Shown: positions 21,130 through 31,430 of the stretch, piece by piece
Numbering within the stretch: the stretch's first letter is position 1
Layout of the letters: every line of letters begins with the position of its first letter
Assembly: GCA_015680685.1 (NCBI GenBank)
Contig: MNCI01002653.1
Coordinates: 46,614-110,613 of the forward strand
DNA: 64,000 nt
Direction of reading: 5' to 3'
Source of the DNA: Gnetum montanum
Taxonomy: Eukaryota; Streptophyta; Gnetopsida; Gnetales; Gnetaceae
The notes under the pieces: generated by a model
Told to the model about the DNA's origin: nothing
The model's input: the letters and a program-made list of their open reading frames with translations, nothing else
Databases searched by the model: none
Made by a program: the position numbers and the translations under genes

Positions 21130-24100
21130 ATGGGCAAAGGAAAAGAAGTGGAAGGCCAGGGGAGGAAGGGTCCCGATTTGACCTTTGCAGAGGAGACTGA
21201 AGCCATGCTGCAGGGCCTACCCAGGCCAAAGATCTCGTCATGGCCTGAGACATCGCACAGGTAGGCTCTGATCCCTACCTCTGTCATTATTTTTTTCTTT
21301 CCCTTTTTCGGCGTAGACAGTCTCGGCGTATATGCCGAGCGTAGGGGTTTTCGGCGTATACGCCGTGCGTAATTTCATAGCGTGAATTTGGATTTGCGTA
21401 AACTATTAGGGCGTAATCAGTTTTATTAGCGTAAACAATTTTCCTGCACTATTATGTCAGCGTAAGCCACGATGTCATGAGTTCTCTATGCGCGAAGTTT
21501 GTCAGCGTGATTTGTTTGTTTTATCAACGTAAACTTTGTTTATTGTGATGGCGTATACACCGAGGGTTTGTTTAGCGTATACGTTGTGCATGCACAGTTG
21601 TTTTTACAGCATAGACTTGCTTTTCGTGTTTCTGGCATAAACATTGCTTGTTCCATGCCAGCGTAGATTGCTTACGCTAAAAGTGAGCTTGGGCGTATAC
21701 GCCTAGGGTTTTTTGGGCGTATACGCTGATCGCAAGAAGTTCAGGCAACAACGTGAAACAGTTCATTGTTGGCGTATATGCTGAGTGAGGCAGCGTATAC
21801 GCTCAGTGTACAGCATATACGCTGAGTTTAGCAACGCATTTTGCTAAGTGTAAATAATTTCGTCGGCATATACGCTGGTTTACGGGGCGTATACGCTTAA
21901 ACAGTTAGGAAATTTTTAGATTTTAAGTGTCGATTTATGATGTAAAATTTCACTTTTTGGGCTATTTTATGATAACGTTGTGATTGGTTGCAGGGATAGT
22001 AAGTGCTTCCTCCTCGTTGTTGAGCTTGTCGAGGTCTTAGCATGGGTTGGCCCCATTGAGGCTGGGGAGGCTTCCCCGGATTTAACCGTGGATGACGACG
22101 GGGTTTGGTGTAGGGAAGGTGCATGTGAATTTCTAATCTTCCTGTTAGACAATTTCAAGGTGGCTATCTGGTTGAACTTTAATGAGGTGGTTGCACGGAG
22201 CGTGCTTGAGGAAATGCTGCTGGGAGCTACAGAGGGTGTCATGGTCTTCATGGAAGACATTGACGAGGGGCCATTTGTTAACAAGGATGGTTCTACCCAC
22301 GGGCCCCAGTCTACACGCCCGTTAACACGCATGTGGGCACTATTGCCACGAGGGTTAGACTACCTCAACTATACTCTGTTCATAGCTGCCCGCGTGCACA
22401 CGATATTCCAGAATCCTCCCGGCACAGTGTACCAAGTGGGCAGGTGAGGCTATTAAGTTTATTGTTTTCCTTTCGCCATCTGGTGTTTGTTTCTTGTTTT
22501 GACATATATTTGTTTACAAGCTGAAGGTCAACCTAGATGGGACATACTTTGAGGATGAAGGACTAGCTCTTGCTCGCACTGCCCTGAGGCATTCATGACA
22601 GGCCCCACCCTTCGTGGAATCATACTGAGTCAAACGAAGGGAGCGATCGTCCATTTTCATAAGCAGTTCTCCAGAGCACTCACAATGTGCAAAGCTCGCG
22701 GGTGGCTCCATGAAGACTGGTTGGACAATGGGCCAGTCTTTCCTCGTGACTTTGGTAGCACATCTAAATCCGCCACTAACGGTAAGTGATAACATTTCCT
22801 AGATATGTTAGTGGGTTTGTCCAACTATTTTGAGTTACGCTGATACGACCATTTTAAATTGCTTTCACAGTTGATGCACCTCCTAGTGATGATCCAGTGA
22901 CAACTGGACGAACCGAGACTACCTTGTCGATGAAGTTTGGGGGGGTGACTAAGGCTCAGAAGTGGTTGCATAGTCACACTCCTCCATCTATCGTTCATTG
23001 CCTGGATGATGCTGGCCTCATGGAGCTTTTTATGACCCCGAGTCCTGACGTATCCATTGGGGAGATGATTGGAATCGTGGATTCTTTTAATGAGTCTGTC
23101 TCATACTACAGCACCCAGATTAAGGGTGTCAAGGTAGTTTTTCATATGTCGCCCGAGTTCTTTTCAAACTTATTTGGCATACAGGTAGATGGATTAAATG
23201 TAGTATTAGACAGAGCTCATAAAGAGCTCCAGACGATCCGTGAGTTGGAAGATTGGCTAGGCGTGGCCAAGGGTGCCAAGGGATTCCCGATGTAGGGGAA
23301 GGCAAAAGTTGTGGAAGTGAACGAATTATATCCCCTGTTCAGAGCACGGGTATTCCCTAAAACTCTTTCTTAGGTGAAGTGTCTTGGGGTTGAGGCTGTT
23401 CATGCGAACTTTCTTGGAAATGGGCATGCGATATAACTGGGCACGATTTTTGCTGTCGGGCATGCATAAGAAGATAGTGCGGTTGCGTTCAAATGTTGAG
23501 GTGCAATCCCACTTTACCTTTGCGTTCTTCGTCGGTTATCTTCGTCGTTTTGCCAAGTTCCTAGTAGTTCATGCAAACAACAAGTTTGTTCTGCGGGATC
23601 GGGGTCAACTATCCCGCCCATGGATCAATCACTTGTTTGAGACAGCTAAATCCCAAGATGCATCAAAAGGCATTGATGAATCCGTTTCTATTACTACAGG
23701 GGGATCATCCGACGCTTCAATCCACACACGTGATAGTTTGGGATTGGAGCCAGACAACATACCCTACACTGCTAGAAGGGTAGAACAGGTCATTAAGGAG
23801 ACCGTTGGCCAAGCCAAGTCAAAGCTAAAAAGGCCTGAACGCATGATGGAGGAAGTCCCGGATGTGAGCTGGCCACGCGTGAAGCGCATACGCTTCAAGA
23901 TGCCTGGTAAGTGGACCTCGCCTGCTTATTGCTTTATCATTTTCGTTTTGTTTATAACTTTTACTTCGATTGCTTATGTGTCATTGATGTTTTTGGCTTG
24001 ATTAAAAATAGTGAGGAAACAGGCTTTAGAGACTATCACCGAGGAGGAGGAGACCAACACGGAGAAGAATAACGAGGAGGAAATCATGGCGAACAGCTAA

Positions 24101-25586
24101 GGCGGAGGAACGGAGGAGCTAAAGGAAAATACCACTGAAACCGAACCATTGGACGATCAAGACGCTGTCAACCAAATGTTCAGCAGCTTCTTTAAGAGAA
24201 ATCTGGATTTGGGTGACCCCCCAAAGGGTGACAAGGATCATGGTATGTTTTCCCTTTTATTTCATTTTGAGTCGCTTGATCAATTGTCAATCCTATGGTA
24301 TTTTATTTTCATGTTTTTATCTTGTTCAGATGAAGGCAGCGAGACCAGGACGGTGCGGTTGGACATACCCATGAAGATGGTTCCCCCTGAGAGGACCGCG
24401 AAGGTTAGTTCATCCCATACTCGTGAGCCACTTGCTTGGTCAGAAATGCCAAGAAAGATGGATTTTGTGGCTGGAATCGCGCAGGAAGTTGTTGAACGGA
24501 TCCAGGAGGCCCACCCTGATATAGGTATAAGTCATTTAGAAGTTTGGAGTTTCACATCTTGTTTATATTGTCTTAACATTTGTATTTTTTTTCACATGGG
24601 TAGACGCTAAATTGAAATGGGATCCCTCTGAAAGCATTAGCATAGAAAGTTTAACCACACTTTCCCCAGAAGTGGAACAGGTGCCAAGGCCTGTTTACGA
24701 TGGAGTTGCAGAAGGCTTTGTGCACAATGCTAAGTCGTTATGGACCTGTAGGCGTTCCGTTGAGCAGTTGTGGCTGCAAATTCAGGCAAAAGAGAAGGAA
24801 GTCTCTGAATTGTCAGTGGAACGTGACGATCTGAAGGCTCGGTATGAGTTCGCCACTGCCAGACTAAGCGGCGATTACTCCTGACAAACGTCAGAGGTTA
24901 CATACACCAGATATTGGAATCTGCTGAATCGTCATGCATCGCTGACTCGGAGAATGGCAGAGCGCAAAGCCCAAATTGATCTCCTGAACCTTAAATGTCA
25001 AGATTGGAAAGCCTTCGCTTCCAAGGTTCGTAAGTGGGGTTAGGATGAGAAAAATCACAAACACTACTACAAGAAGTCATTAAAAGAGATGTCTATTGAA
25101 AAGCGCCAACTAGAGATGTTTGTGGAGGGTTTGGGTTTGCATTCTGCCTTCGATACTTTTGCTCAAAATACCACTGTGGAAATGGAGTCGCCTATAAGGG
25201 TGGTCACAACTGCTTCTGGGGAAGTGTCGGTGGGCAAGTTCCCTCTGAAACATCCTACCTGGTCAGCTGTCGACAAAGGAAAAACTTTGGTAGACGTCGA
25301 CTTGGGTCTTGATGGGACAGATTGGGCCAACGTTTCAGAAGAGGAAATCCTTCGTTGGCTAGAATTCAGCTTAGGGGGATCTCCTATGGTAAGCATTTTG
25401 TCCTCATGAAGTTAATTTATTGAATAATGTTTAAAATTTTGACATTCGCTTGTTCTTATGTTGGTTGTTTCTTTTTGATATTTTCAGGATGAAGGTGATG
25501 ATGCCCAAGAGGCTAGCCCCAGTGGAGCAGGGGTCCCTGATGCTGGTGGATCTAAACGGGATGACCCTCCCATCCCAGATGTTTAG
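21130..25586 (+). pseudogene. Antisense eight-exon gene inside element C, unknown protein of about 1,060 aa
   Basis: Exons as read: 21130-21260, 21994-22443, 22520-22781, 22871-23906, 24012-24242, 24330-24524, 24604-25388, 25488-25586. Phases agree across junctions and all introns are GT-AG, except that the exon 3 acceptor now reads ACAAG where ACAGG would restore phase. The start MGKGKEVEGQG has a good context. Exons 1-4 are globular; exon 4 has RYNWARFLLSGMHKK, FFVGYLRRFAKFLV and a basic tail. Exon 5 is Glu-rich, exon 7 is coiled coil (KEKEVSELSVERDDLKARYE), and exon 8 is an acidic tail ending DDPPIPDV. Lesions: a frameshift near 22590, stops at 23293 and 23371, a frameshift near 23400, and stops at 24098, 24882 and 25041. 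I do not recognise the family. Antisense ORFs are known in Tat elements such as Grande; an equivalent role is inference. Confidence 0.7.
21261..21993 (+). repeat. Intron 1 of the antisense gene, packed with GCGTATACGC palindromes
   Basis: The intron is bounded by CAG|GTAGGC and TTGCAG|GG. It holds about eleven copies of GCGTATACGC or one-base variants (gcgtatatgc, gcatatacgc), usually followed by CTG or CC, plus GCGTAAAC and GCGTAGAC repeats. No coding content. Confidence 0.75.
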
Positions 25587-25831
25587 TGTTTTAATTTTTA
25601 AGTTTTTGTTGTTTTTTTTGGTCCAAATTTATATGGGATTTCTAAATTGACAATTTTGAAATGGATGAAAATAGTTGACACTTGTAATTGTACAACATTG
25701 CATGTAAGAGAATTTTGTTGGTTTTGAATTTAATTGTAAACACGATACGACAACGTAAAATGTTTTGGCTTGTTTTCTATTTTAAGTGCAATGCAAAACT
25801 GTAATTATAAAAGATAAACGAAAACCAAGTA
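25587..25831 (+). other. 3' flank of the antisense gene
   Basis: AT-rich sequence after the exon 8 stop (TAG 25584-25586) with T runs and TTGTAATTGTA; this is the expected 3' UTR and polyadenylation zone. No canonical AATAAA is seen. Confidence 0.4.
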
Positions 25832-26097
25832 CTAATTTATGGCCATTTCGGGCCCCATGCGTAGTTTATGGCCATTTCGGGCCGTAGTGTAATCAGGAAA
25901 TATTTTGAAGGATGCGGGGAGATTTCGCGATTGACCGATCATTACTGATCGTGGCTAGTTTTACGTCTTTGCGGACATGATAGTTTAATGTCTTTCCGGA
26001 CAGGGAGCATAGTTTAATGTGTTTTTTTTTGGTGTTTTTCAATTTATCGTAGTTTAGCGTCATTTCGGACGTGTTATAGTTTAACATCGTTTCAGAC
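25832..26097. repeat. Hairpin-unit array III of element C
   Basis: About seven units beginning TAGTTTA or TAATTTA. Arms include TGGCC/GGCC(C), GGCC/GGCC, GTC/GAC, TGTC/GACA and CGTC/GACG, with loops such as ATTTCG and TTTGCG. It directly follows the 3' flank of the antisense gene, so arrays II and III bracket that gene. Confidence 0.75.
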
Positions 26098-26642
26098 TTT
26101 TTTTTTGAGAGAATGTTCGGGATTGTATTACTAAAAGTTATGGTACACGAGTAAGTAATTACAATGGGGGGGACATCAGGGATGGCCCACTCTGAGGGGG
26201 GGGGGACCCCGGAAAATCACAAATTTCAAAGCATGGAGGACTCCGAGCTTAGCCATCGAACCTCAAAACCTCAAACCCTCAAAAACCTTAGGGTCGAACA
26301 ATGAGAGCAAGAGGAGGGGGGGGCACACCCCTAACAACAAAAAGAGAGGGGGGGGGGGCGCACCCCCAAGGGGGGGGGGCGCAACCCCAACAAACAAAGG
26401 AGGGGGAAGGGGCAGCAGCAAAAAAGGGGGGGGTGCTAGGGGCGAGTTGGCAGAAGGCGACAGGCACATCGAGGCCGTTCCAGCTCATGAAGCAGGTCCA
26501 GTGTGGTGCGATGTTCCTCGATGTCCATGAAGTTCACGGCTTGTTGGATGCCCTGCATAGTAGCCTCTCTCCTGCTCCGGTCAGCCGACGAGTCCCCTGC
26601 ATCAGGGTGGAATCTAGCGGACGTGCGTCTGATGTGTCGGAC
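26098..26642 (-). mobile_element. Possible retroposon insertion with G/C-homopolymer region
   Basis: On the minus strand this GC-rich segment ends in ATTCTCTCAAAAAAAAA at 26106-26098, like the poly(A) end of a LINE-type retroposon. It includes a cluster of C runs (G runs of 6-11 on the plus strand, about 26160-26430). It interrupts hairpin array III, and no clear target duplication is seen. No reverse-transcriptase motif is present, so a short 5'-truncated copy or a local expansion are both possible. The long plus-strand open frame 26301-26999 across it looks like an artefact of G runs. Confidence 0.35.
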
Positions 26643-26659
26643 TATTATTCTAGATGGGA

Positions 26660-27120
26660 TTATTTTAACAATTTTTTGATGTTTTTCATTTTTATGTCGG
26701 GCGATGTATTAGCCGGTACGATTCTGTATTCAACATCTCCTTCACTGATCACGTTGAATGGTAACTCGGTCCAAGGGACATCTGATGGAATGTTTCTTGT
26801 GTCAGTGTTTTCAGATGTTTCGGTGGTTGGCATGATTTCTGTGTTAGTTTCTAATTGGGAATCCATATGTACAGTTTCAGACGCAGGCGTTTCTATTTTA
26901 GGAGGCTCTTGTTCTGCGTCTAAAGGTTTACTGCTTACCGGTGGTTGTGGATTCTTGTCATTTTGGTTAGGCTTTTCGAGCTCGACCTCTAAGCCCTGAT
27001 CCATGTCCATGTATGATGAAATGATAGGAGTAGCTGCTTCCCGCGTATGATGATTTCACCGCCCTCATAAGGCAAGTGAATTTCTTGGTGTATAGGGGAG
27101 GAGATAGCTCTTAGTTGGGA
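26660..27120 (-). pseudogene. Protease-RT linker of element C polyprotein
   Basis: Minus-strand continuation of the protease: after the stop at 27121-27123 the frame reads on (LSQLRAISSPIHQ...), then shifts to the frame open from 27010 to 26660 (MDMDQGLEVELEKPNQ, then Glu/Thr/Pro-rich). A MDQG segment after protease is common in Tat-type polyproteins. The frame ends at 26660, where the accessory block begins. Confidence 0.6.
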
Positions 27121-30100
27121 CAACTAGGGTCTCCCTAATATTAGGTTGAATCCTGGCATTTCGTCGACCACTAGGAAGTTGGCGGATGTAGGGAATTGAT
27201 CTCCCGCTATGAAATCTAAGGTTATTATGCCTTTTACCATTATGCGTGACCCGCTGAATGACTTTAAACATGTAGTTGTGGTTGGTTTAATTAACTCAGT
27301 AAGCCCTAGTTGCTCAATGATGGGGTATGGTACAACGTTTGTTGCGGCTCCATCGTCTACGTGGACCCTATGTATTTTGAAATGGTTTACATGTATCGTT
27401 ATGAACATGGGGGCTGTTGCTATTTCCCCTATTTTCTTGTCCACCTTAATGTTGTCTTCATGGAAGTTCAAGAGTTTAGGAGTGGTCCCGTGAGGCGAGT
27501 ACATCACAGCATGAATGGCGGGTTTGTTTGGAGGCAAGTCCTCGCTTATTGGGATCGACGTTAACATATGTACCAAAGCTTCCCGATGTGTTTGGGATGT
27601 TAGAACCAAGTTATACAAGCTTAGTGAAGTGTTCTTTTGCTTCAATGCTTGGGTGACTTGTGTCAATGCTGTTGCGAAGTCTCTACTGTTGGGGACGTTT
27701 TTATTGGCGATGACTGGGTCCATTGGGCCCAACAGTTTTATTTCACGTTTTGTTGATTTGTCACTCTTGTTCAGAACTATCGTTTTAGGTGGTTCATGTT
27801 TTTCAGATGATTCACCTTCATTGCCTGTGTTCGGTTGGTTGTTAGATGACGACATGGGTACAAAGTTAAGCGGAGTGGGCTTAGGTGGCCATACAGCTAG
27901 CCGTTGGCGTTCCTTCTCCACACGTTCACGCGTAAGCCTATCTGCTAGATGTTCTCGAGTGTGGCGTGGAGGGGGGGTTGGCCTTGGGGACTCAGGTTGC
28001 CCTGGGGTCCTTACCACATACGGAGTTGGGCGGGGTTGCGGTTGGGCAGTGTCAAATGTTTGAGCCAAAGGCTAGCCCGAGACCCTAATGACGTAGGGGC
28101 TAGGTTTGCCTTGTGCTCGTGAGGCAGAGGTTTGGTAATCATTAGGACTTTCAGGTATCCTAACGACATACAGGGTTGGTTTTGATGGAGGTTGGACCTC
28201 CGCTGTTGCGACAGTGGGTGGTACTTGGACTACGAAAGGGGTAGGCCGAGTGTGAGGGGTTGGTGCATTTGAGGGGATGACGGGAGGGACACGCACTACG
28301 TATGGTTTTTTACGCGTCATGATGTTGGATGTGGGTACGGTCGGGGGTACTCGAACAATGTATGGTTGCTGTGGGACACGTGGTGGTTGGGGAGCAGGTG
28401 TTGACACAGCAGGAGGAATCTGAACTACGAACGGCCTATTAGGTGTTTCCTGTTTATATTGGGGGTAGATAGTGTTAATGTTGGGTGTATCGAAATCATC
28501 ATCAAGGTAGATTGTATTGATGACGTACAACGCCTCTTTGGTGTTCAGGGGGTCTTTATACACCCCCATAGCTTGATTCTATGGTTGGACCGAATTGGCC
28601 TCATCAAAAGTGATTTGGCCGTCATCGATCATTCGCTGAATATCCTGCTTCAAGGTGAAACAGTAATCCGTATCGTGCCCATTGCGTTGATGGTAGTCAC
28701 AAAAGCGATCCATTCTGAAACCTTTGGGTACGGGAGGCTCATCTAGCATTACTAAGCTTGGGTTCTGTACGAGTTGACAGAACCAGTCATGTCTCTGGAT
28801 GGCTGCAGGGGATAACTGTTTATGTTTCATTAGCCCATCCTTCAGGAGTTGATCGAAGAGTTGGGATGGCTTCATTGGCAGAGGCGTGTATTGAAAGGGT
28901 TCTTTCCTCTCGAAATTTCACATACGGTTTGTTGGGTTCTGTTGCCATGATGATTTTTGCACGGTTGTGGGAGTTGGTTTATTGTAGTTAGTAGAGGTTA
29001 TCGACAGTTTTTTTTGTTGTTGCGCCCCTGCTATCGCTGCTATAGTTGCCTTAGCCTTCTCTTTATCTTTTTTAGTGTGTTGATTTTTAAAGGCTAGATA
29101 AGCAGGGTCATGGCTGTTTTGAGCCACCTCCTCTATATTTTTGATCTGCACAAAAGCTTGGTTGAGGTCACGCTCGTTAAGGTAGTACAACTTGGATTTA
29201 AAAAAGTCATTAACGGCCCCTTTTAGGATAGTAAGCAGGTAGCTCTAGGAGATTGGCTCATGCAACTCGTTAAAGGTGGTACTCCACCTCTGAATAAATT
29301 TCTGTACAGGTTCAAGCGGTGCTTGCTTGACCTGTATGAGGCTGTCCAGGGTGGCCTCGAGTTTCAAGTTATACTTGAACTAAGTCACGAACTAGTGTAC
29401 CAACTCCTCCAAGGAGAAGATGGAATTCCTCGGCAGGGCTCGATACCAATCAAGTGCTCTCCCTGCTAGGGACATGGGGAACACTCGGAGAATGGCATGG
29501 GGCCATGCCTGGAGTAGCGCGCATTCTAACATAAATGTTATTAAATGAGCATTGGGGTCTATCTCACCATTGTATTTGGTTAGTGTTGGTAAGGAGACGC
29601 CTTTGGGCAAAGTTAAGGGTAGGATAGAAGAGCTGATGGGGTCATCGTGGTAGAAGTCTACTACCTTCAACTCCCTGTTGGTGGCTGTTTTGAGGAGTTT
29701 CACCTCGTCAGTTAATTCTTGCATCATTTTTTTGGCGTCTGCCCAATCTTGGGCATTCGGTAACATGGCAGCTTGAGGTTGTGTTATATTGTACGGGTTA
29801 GACTATTGGACGGTGGGTTGAAAGGCGGAAGGTTATGCTTGTGGAAAGTTTACAGCGGGTGGCAGTAAGGATAGCATGTTATAGGGGAAAGGTTGTTGTT
29901 GCTGTGGTAGCGGCTGTACTGGGGGAGCGTGTGCTGGTGGCACCATGTGGGGTGGCACATGGTGGTGGGAGGGTTGGTATGACGGCACACCCATTGTTGG
30001 CCATTGCCCAGCCACGTTGTGCGAAGGGACTCCTTGTTGGGTTACGGCGGTTGAGGGGGCTGCGTGCGTTTGAATGTGCGGGATGTAGTGAGCAGATGTG

Positions 30101-30534
30101 GATGCCGGTATCACGTGTGGTATCCCTATCAATCGGGGTGGGAATTTCACTCCCACGCTATCGTGAGGGGGTGGTGCTTGTGAGGACGAGCTTGCAGCTG
30201 CAGCGGGGATGATTGCGAGAGGGAATGTGTTGGGTTGGGGGTCGTTCGGCAGAGGAATATGCACTAGCGCTGATGTCTCTGGTGGCGGTGCTTGGGCCTG
30301 GGTGAACTTAAGGGGTTGGAGGGGCATGATCTCCCCTATGTTTGGATAAAAAATAGGGTTGATATGGTTTTGCGAACTGAGGGTGTGATAGGAGTCCTCG
30401 TGCTTTGATTGGGCAGCGAATTTGTCCTCTTCTTCCAGTTGGGGATCCACTGCAGGCCGATCCAATGAGTGGCTCCGTGCAGGAGGAGCTGTGTGATGAG
30501 CTCCGAGTACTACTCTGGGACGGGGATTAAATCA
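27121..30534 (-). pseudogene. gag-protease of element C (one frame, about eight single stops)
   Basis: Minus strand, one reading frame from about 30534 to 27124, interrupted by stops near 29833, 29790, 29391, 29382, 29247, 28917, 28578 and 28071; most look like single C-to-T or G-to-A changes. Order: a Pro/His/Gln-rich N-terminal part (30465-29833); the gag capsid domain (about 29760-29250; DWYRALPRNSIFSLEEL); a Lys-rich linker; a CX2HX5HX4C motif (CDYHQRNGHDTDYC, about 28690-28640); seven Pro-rich repeats of the type YVVRVPP (28500-28000); and aspartic protease with VDDGAATNVV and FNLILGRP (27340-27124). A stop at 27121-27123 replaces the Trp expected after LGRP. The frame is remarkably intact, which fits a young insertion. 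Confidence 0.8.
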
Positions 30535-30919
30535 TACGGGGAAGGGATGAACTCGCGTCCCCCCTGTAAAAGAGTTTGAACTGCCTCTTTACTTCAATTT
30601 CGGCTCAATCCACAGCTAGGCCGGCATGTATCTTAATACATATGAAGTTATACTGGTCCTAGGTTATAATGTTGGAGGCTGGGTTCCTCCCTTGTAACCT
30701 TAGGAATCGGTGGGGCCCCGCTATGGGTTGTACCCCCAGGTGTTGCACGACAGGCTGTTGGACAGCCATGGTGCCCACGACGTCAGTTACTTGAGCGGTT
30801 GCAGCGATGGTGTTTATGAGGTTCATGATGACCGGTTGAGAGTATGACACGGGGTAGAGGAGAAAAATTAGTTTAGTACTACATAAATTGAGTGGCAAAG
30901 TGCAGTGTATACGCTTCAA
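30535..30919 (-). other. gag upstream region of element C
   Basis: A stop at 30532-30534 closes the gag frame on its upstream side. A second frame (30922-30659) encodes an Ala/Val/Gln-rich stretch (TIAATAQVTDVVG, QQPVVQHLG) that could be the displaced gag N-terminus. The true start cannot be fixed. Confidence 0.35.
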
Positions 30920-31405
30920 CATTTAGCATATAGCGTCAGCGTAGACAACATATACAGCGTAGGCAGTGCAGCGTATACGGTACATAGCATATACAGCTTC
31001 GGGGTGCAGCGTAAAGCAGGACACAGTGTAAGACAGAGCACAGCGTAAAACAGGAAAGAGCGTAAAACAGAGTACAACGTAAGACAGAGCGTAGCGTAAA
31101 ACAGGATAGAGCGTAAAACAAGGCACGGTGTAAAACAGAGTACTGGCGTAAAGAATGCAGCGTATGGTTTTCTAGTTAGGTTTTAACAGGAACAGCGTAA
31201 ACACTGAATAGCGTAGACGATGGATAGTTTGCAGGTTGAGTTTTTAGACCAGGCTGCGTAGACGCTGGGGTTTCTGTGGACAGAGTCCACGTGAAGTTGG
31301 TCAGCATAGACGCTGAAAGACTTGCAGGGGGTGAGTGTTGAACAGGGCAGCGAGAACGCTGATGAGCATAGACACTGGGGAGCGTACAGGCAAGGTTTTA
31401 GGCGG
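30920..31405. repeat. Leader repeat array of element C
   Basis: 31000-31150 holds about eight imperfect tandem units of roughly 19-20 bp with core AGCGTAAAACAGG (variants GTGTAAGACAGAG, GCGTAAAACAAGG). Flanking sequence has GCGTATACGG, GCATATACAG and GCGTAGACG motifs. It lies between the primer site and gag, where genome packaging and translation signals would be. Confidence 0.75.
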
Positions 31406-31409
31406 AGGC

Positions 31410-31425
31410 CCTCCTTCTAGCGCCA
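31410..31425 (-). other. Primer-binding site of element C (tRNA-Asn type)
   Basis: On the minus strand TGGCGCTAGAAGGAGG lies 5 nt after the LTR end. From memory of plant tRNA-Asn (3' end ...CCTCCTTCTAGCGCCA), all 16 bases pair. No decay is visible, unlike the Athila-like elements. Confidence 0.8.
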
Positions 31426-31430
31426 ATTTC

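Noticed and set aside
26301-26999. A 232-codon plus-strand frame
   Set aside because: It crosses the G-run cluster, lies antisense to the element C linker and shows no protein-like composition.
29835-30212. Plus-strand open frame of 125 codons
   Set aside because: Shadow of the Pro/Gln-rich gag frame on the minus strand.
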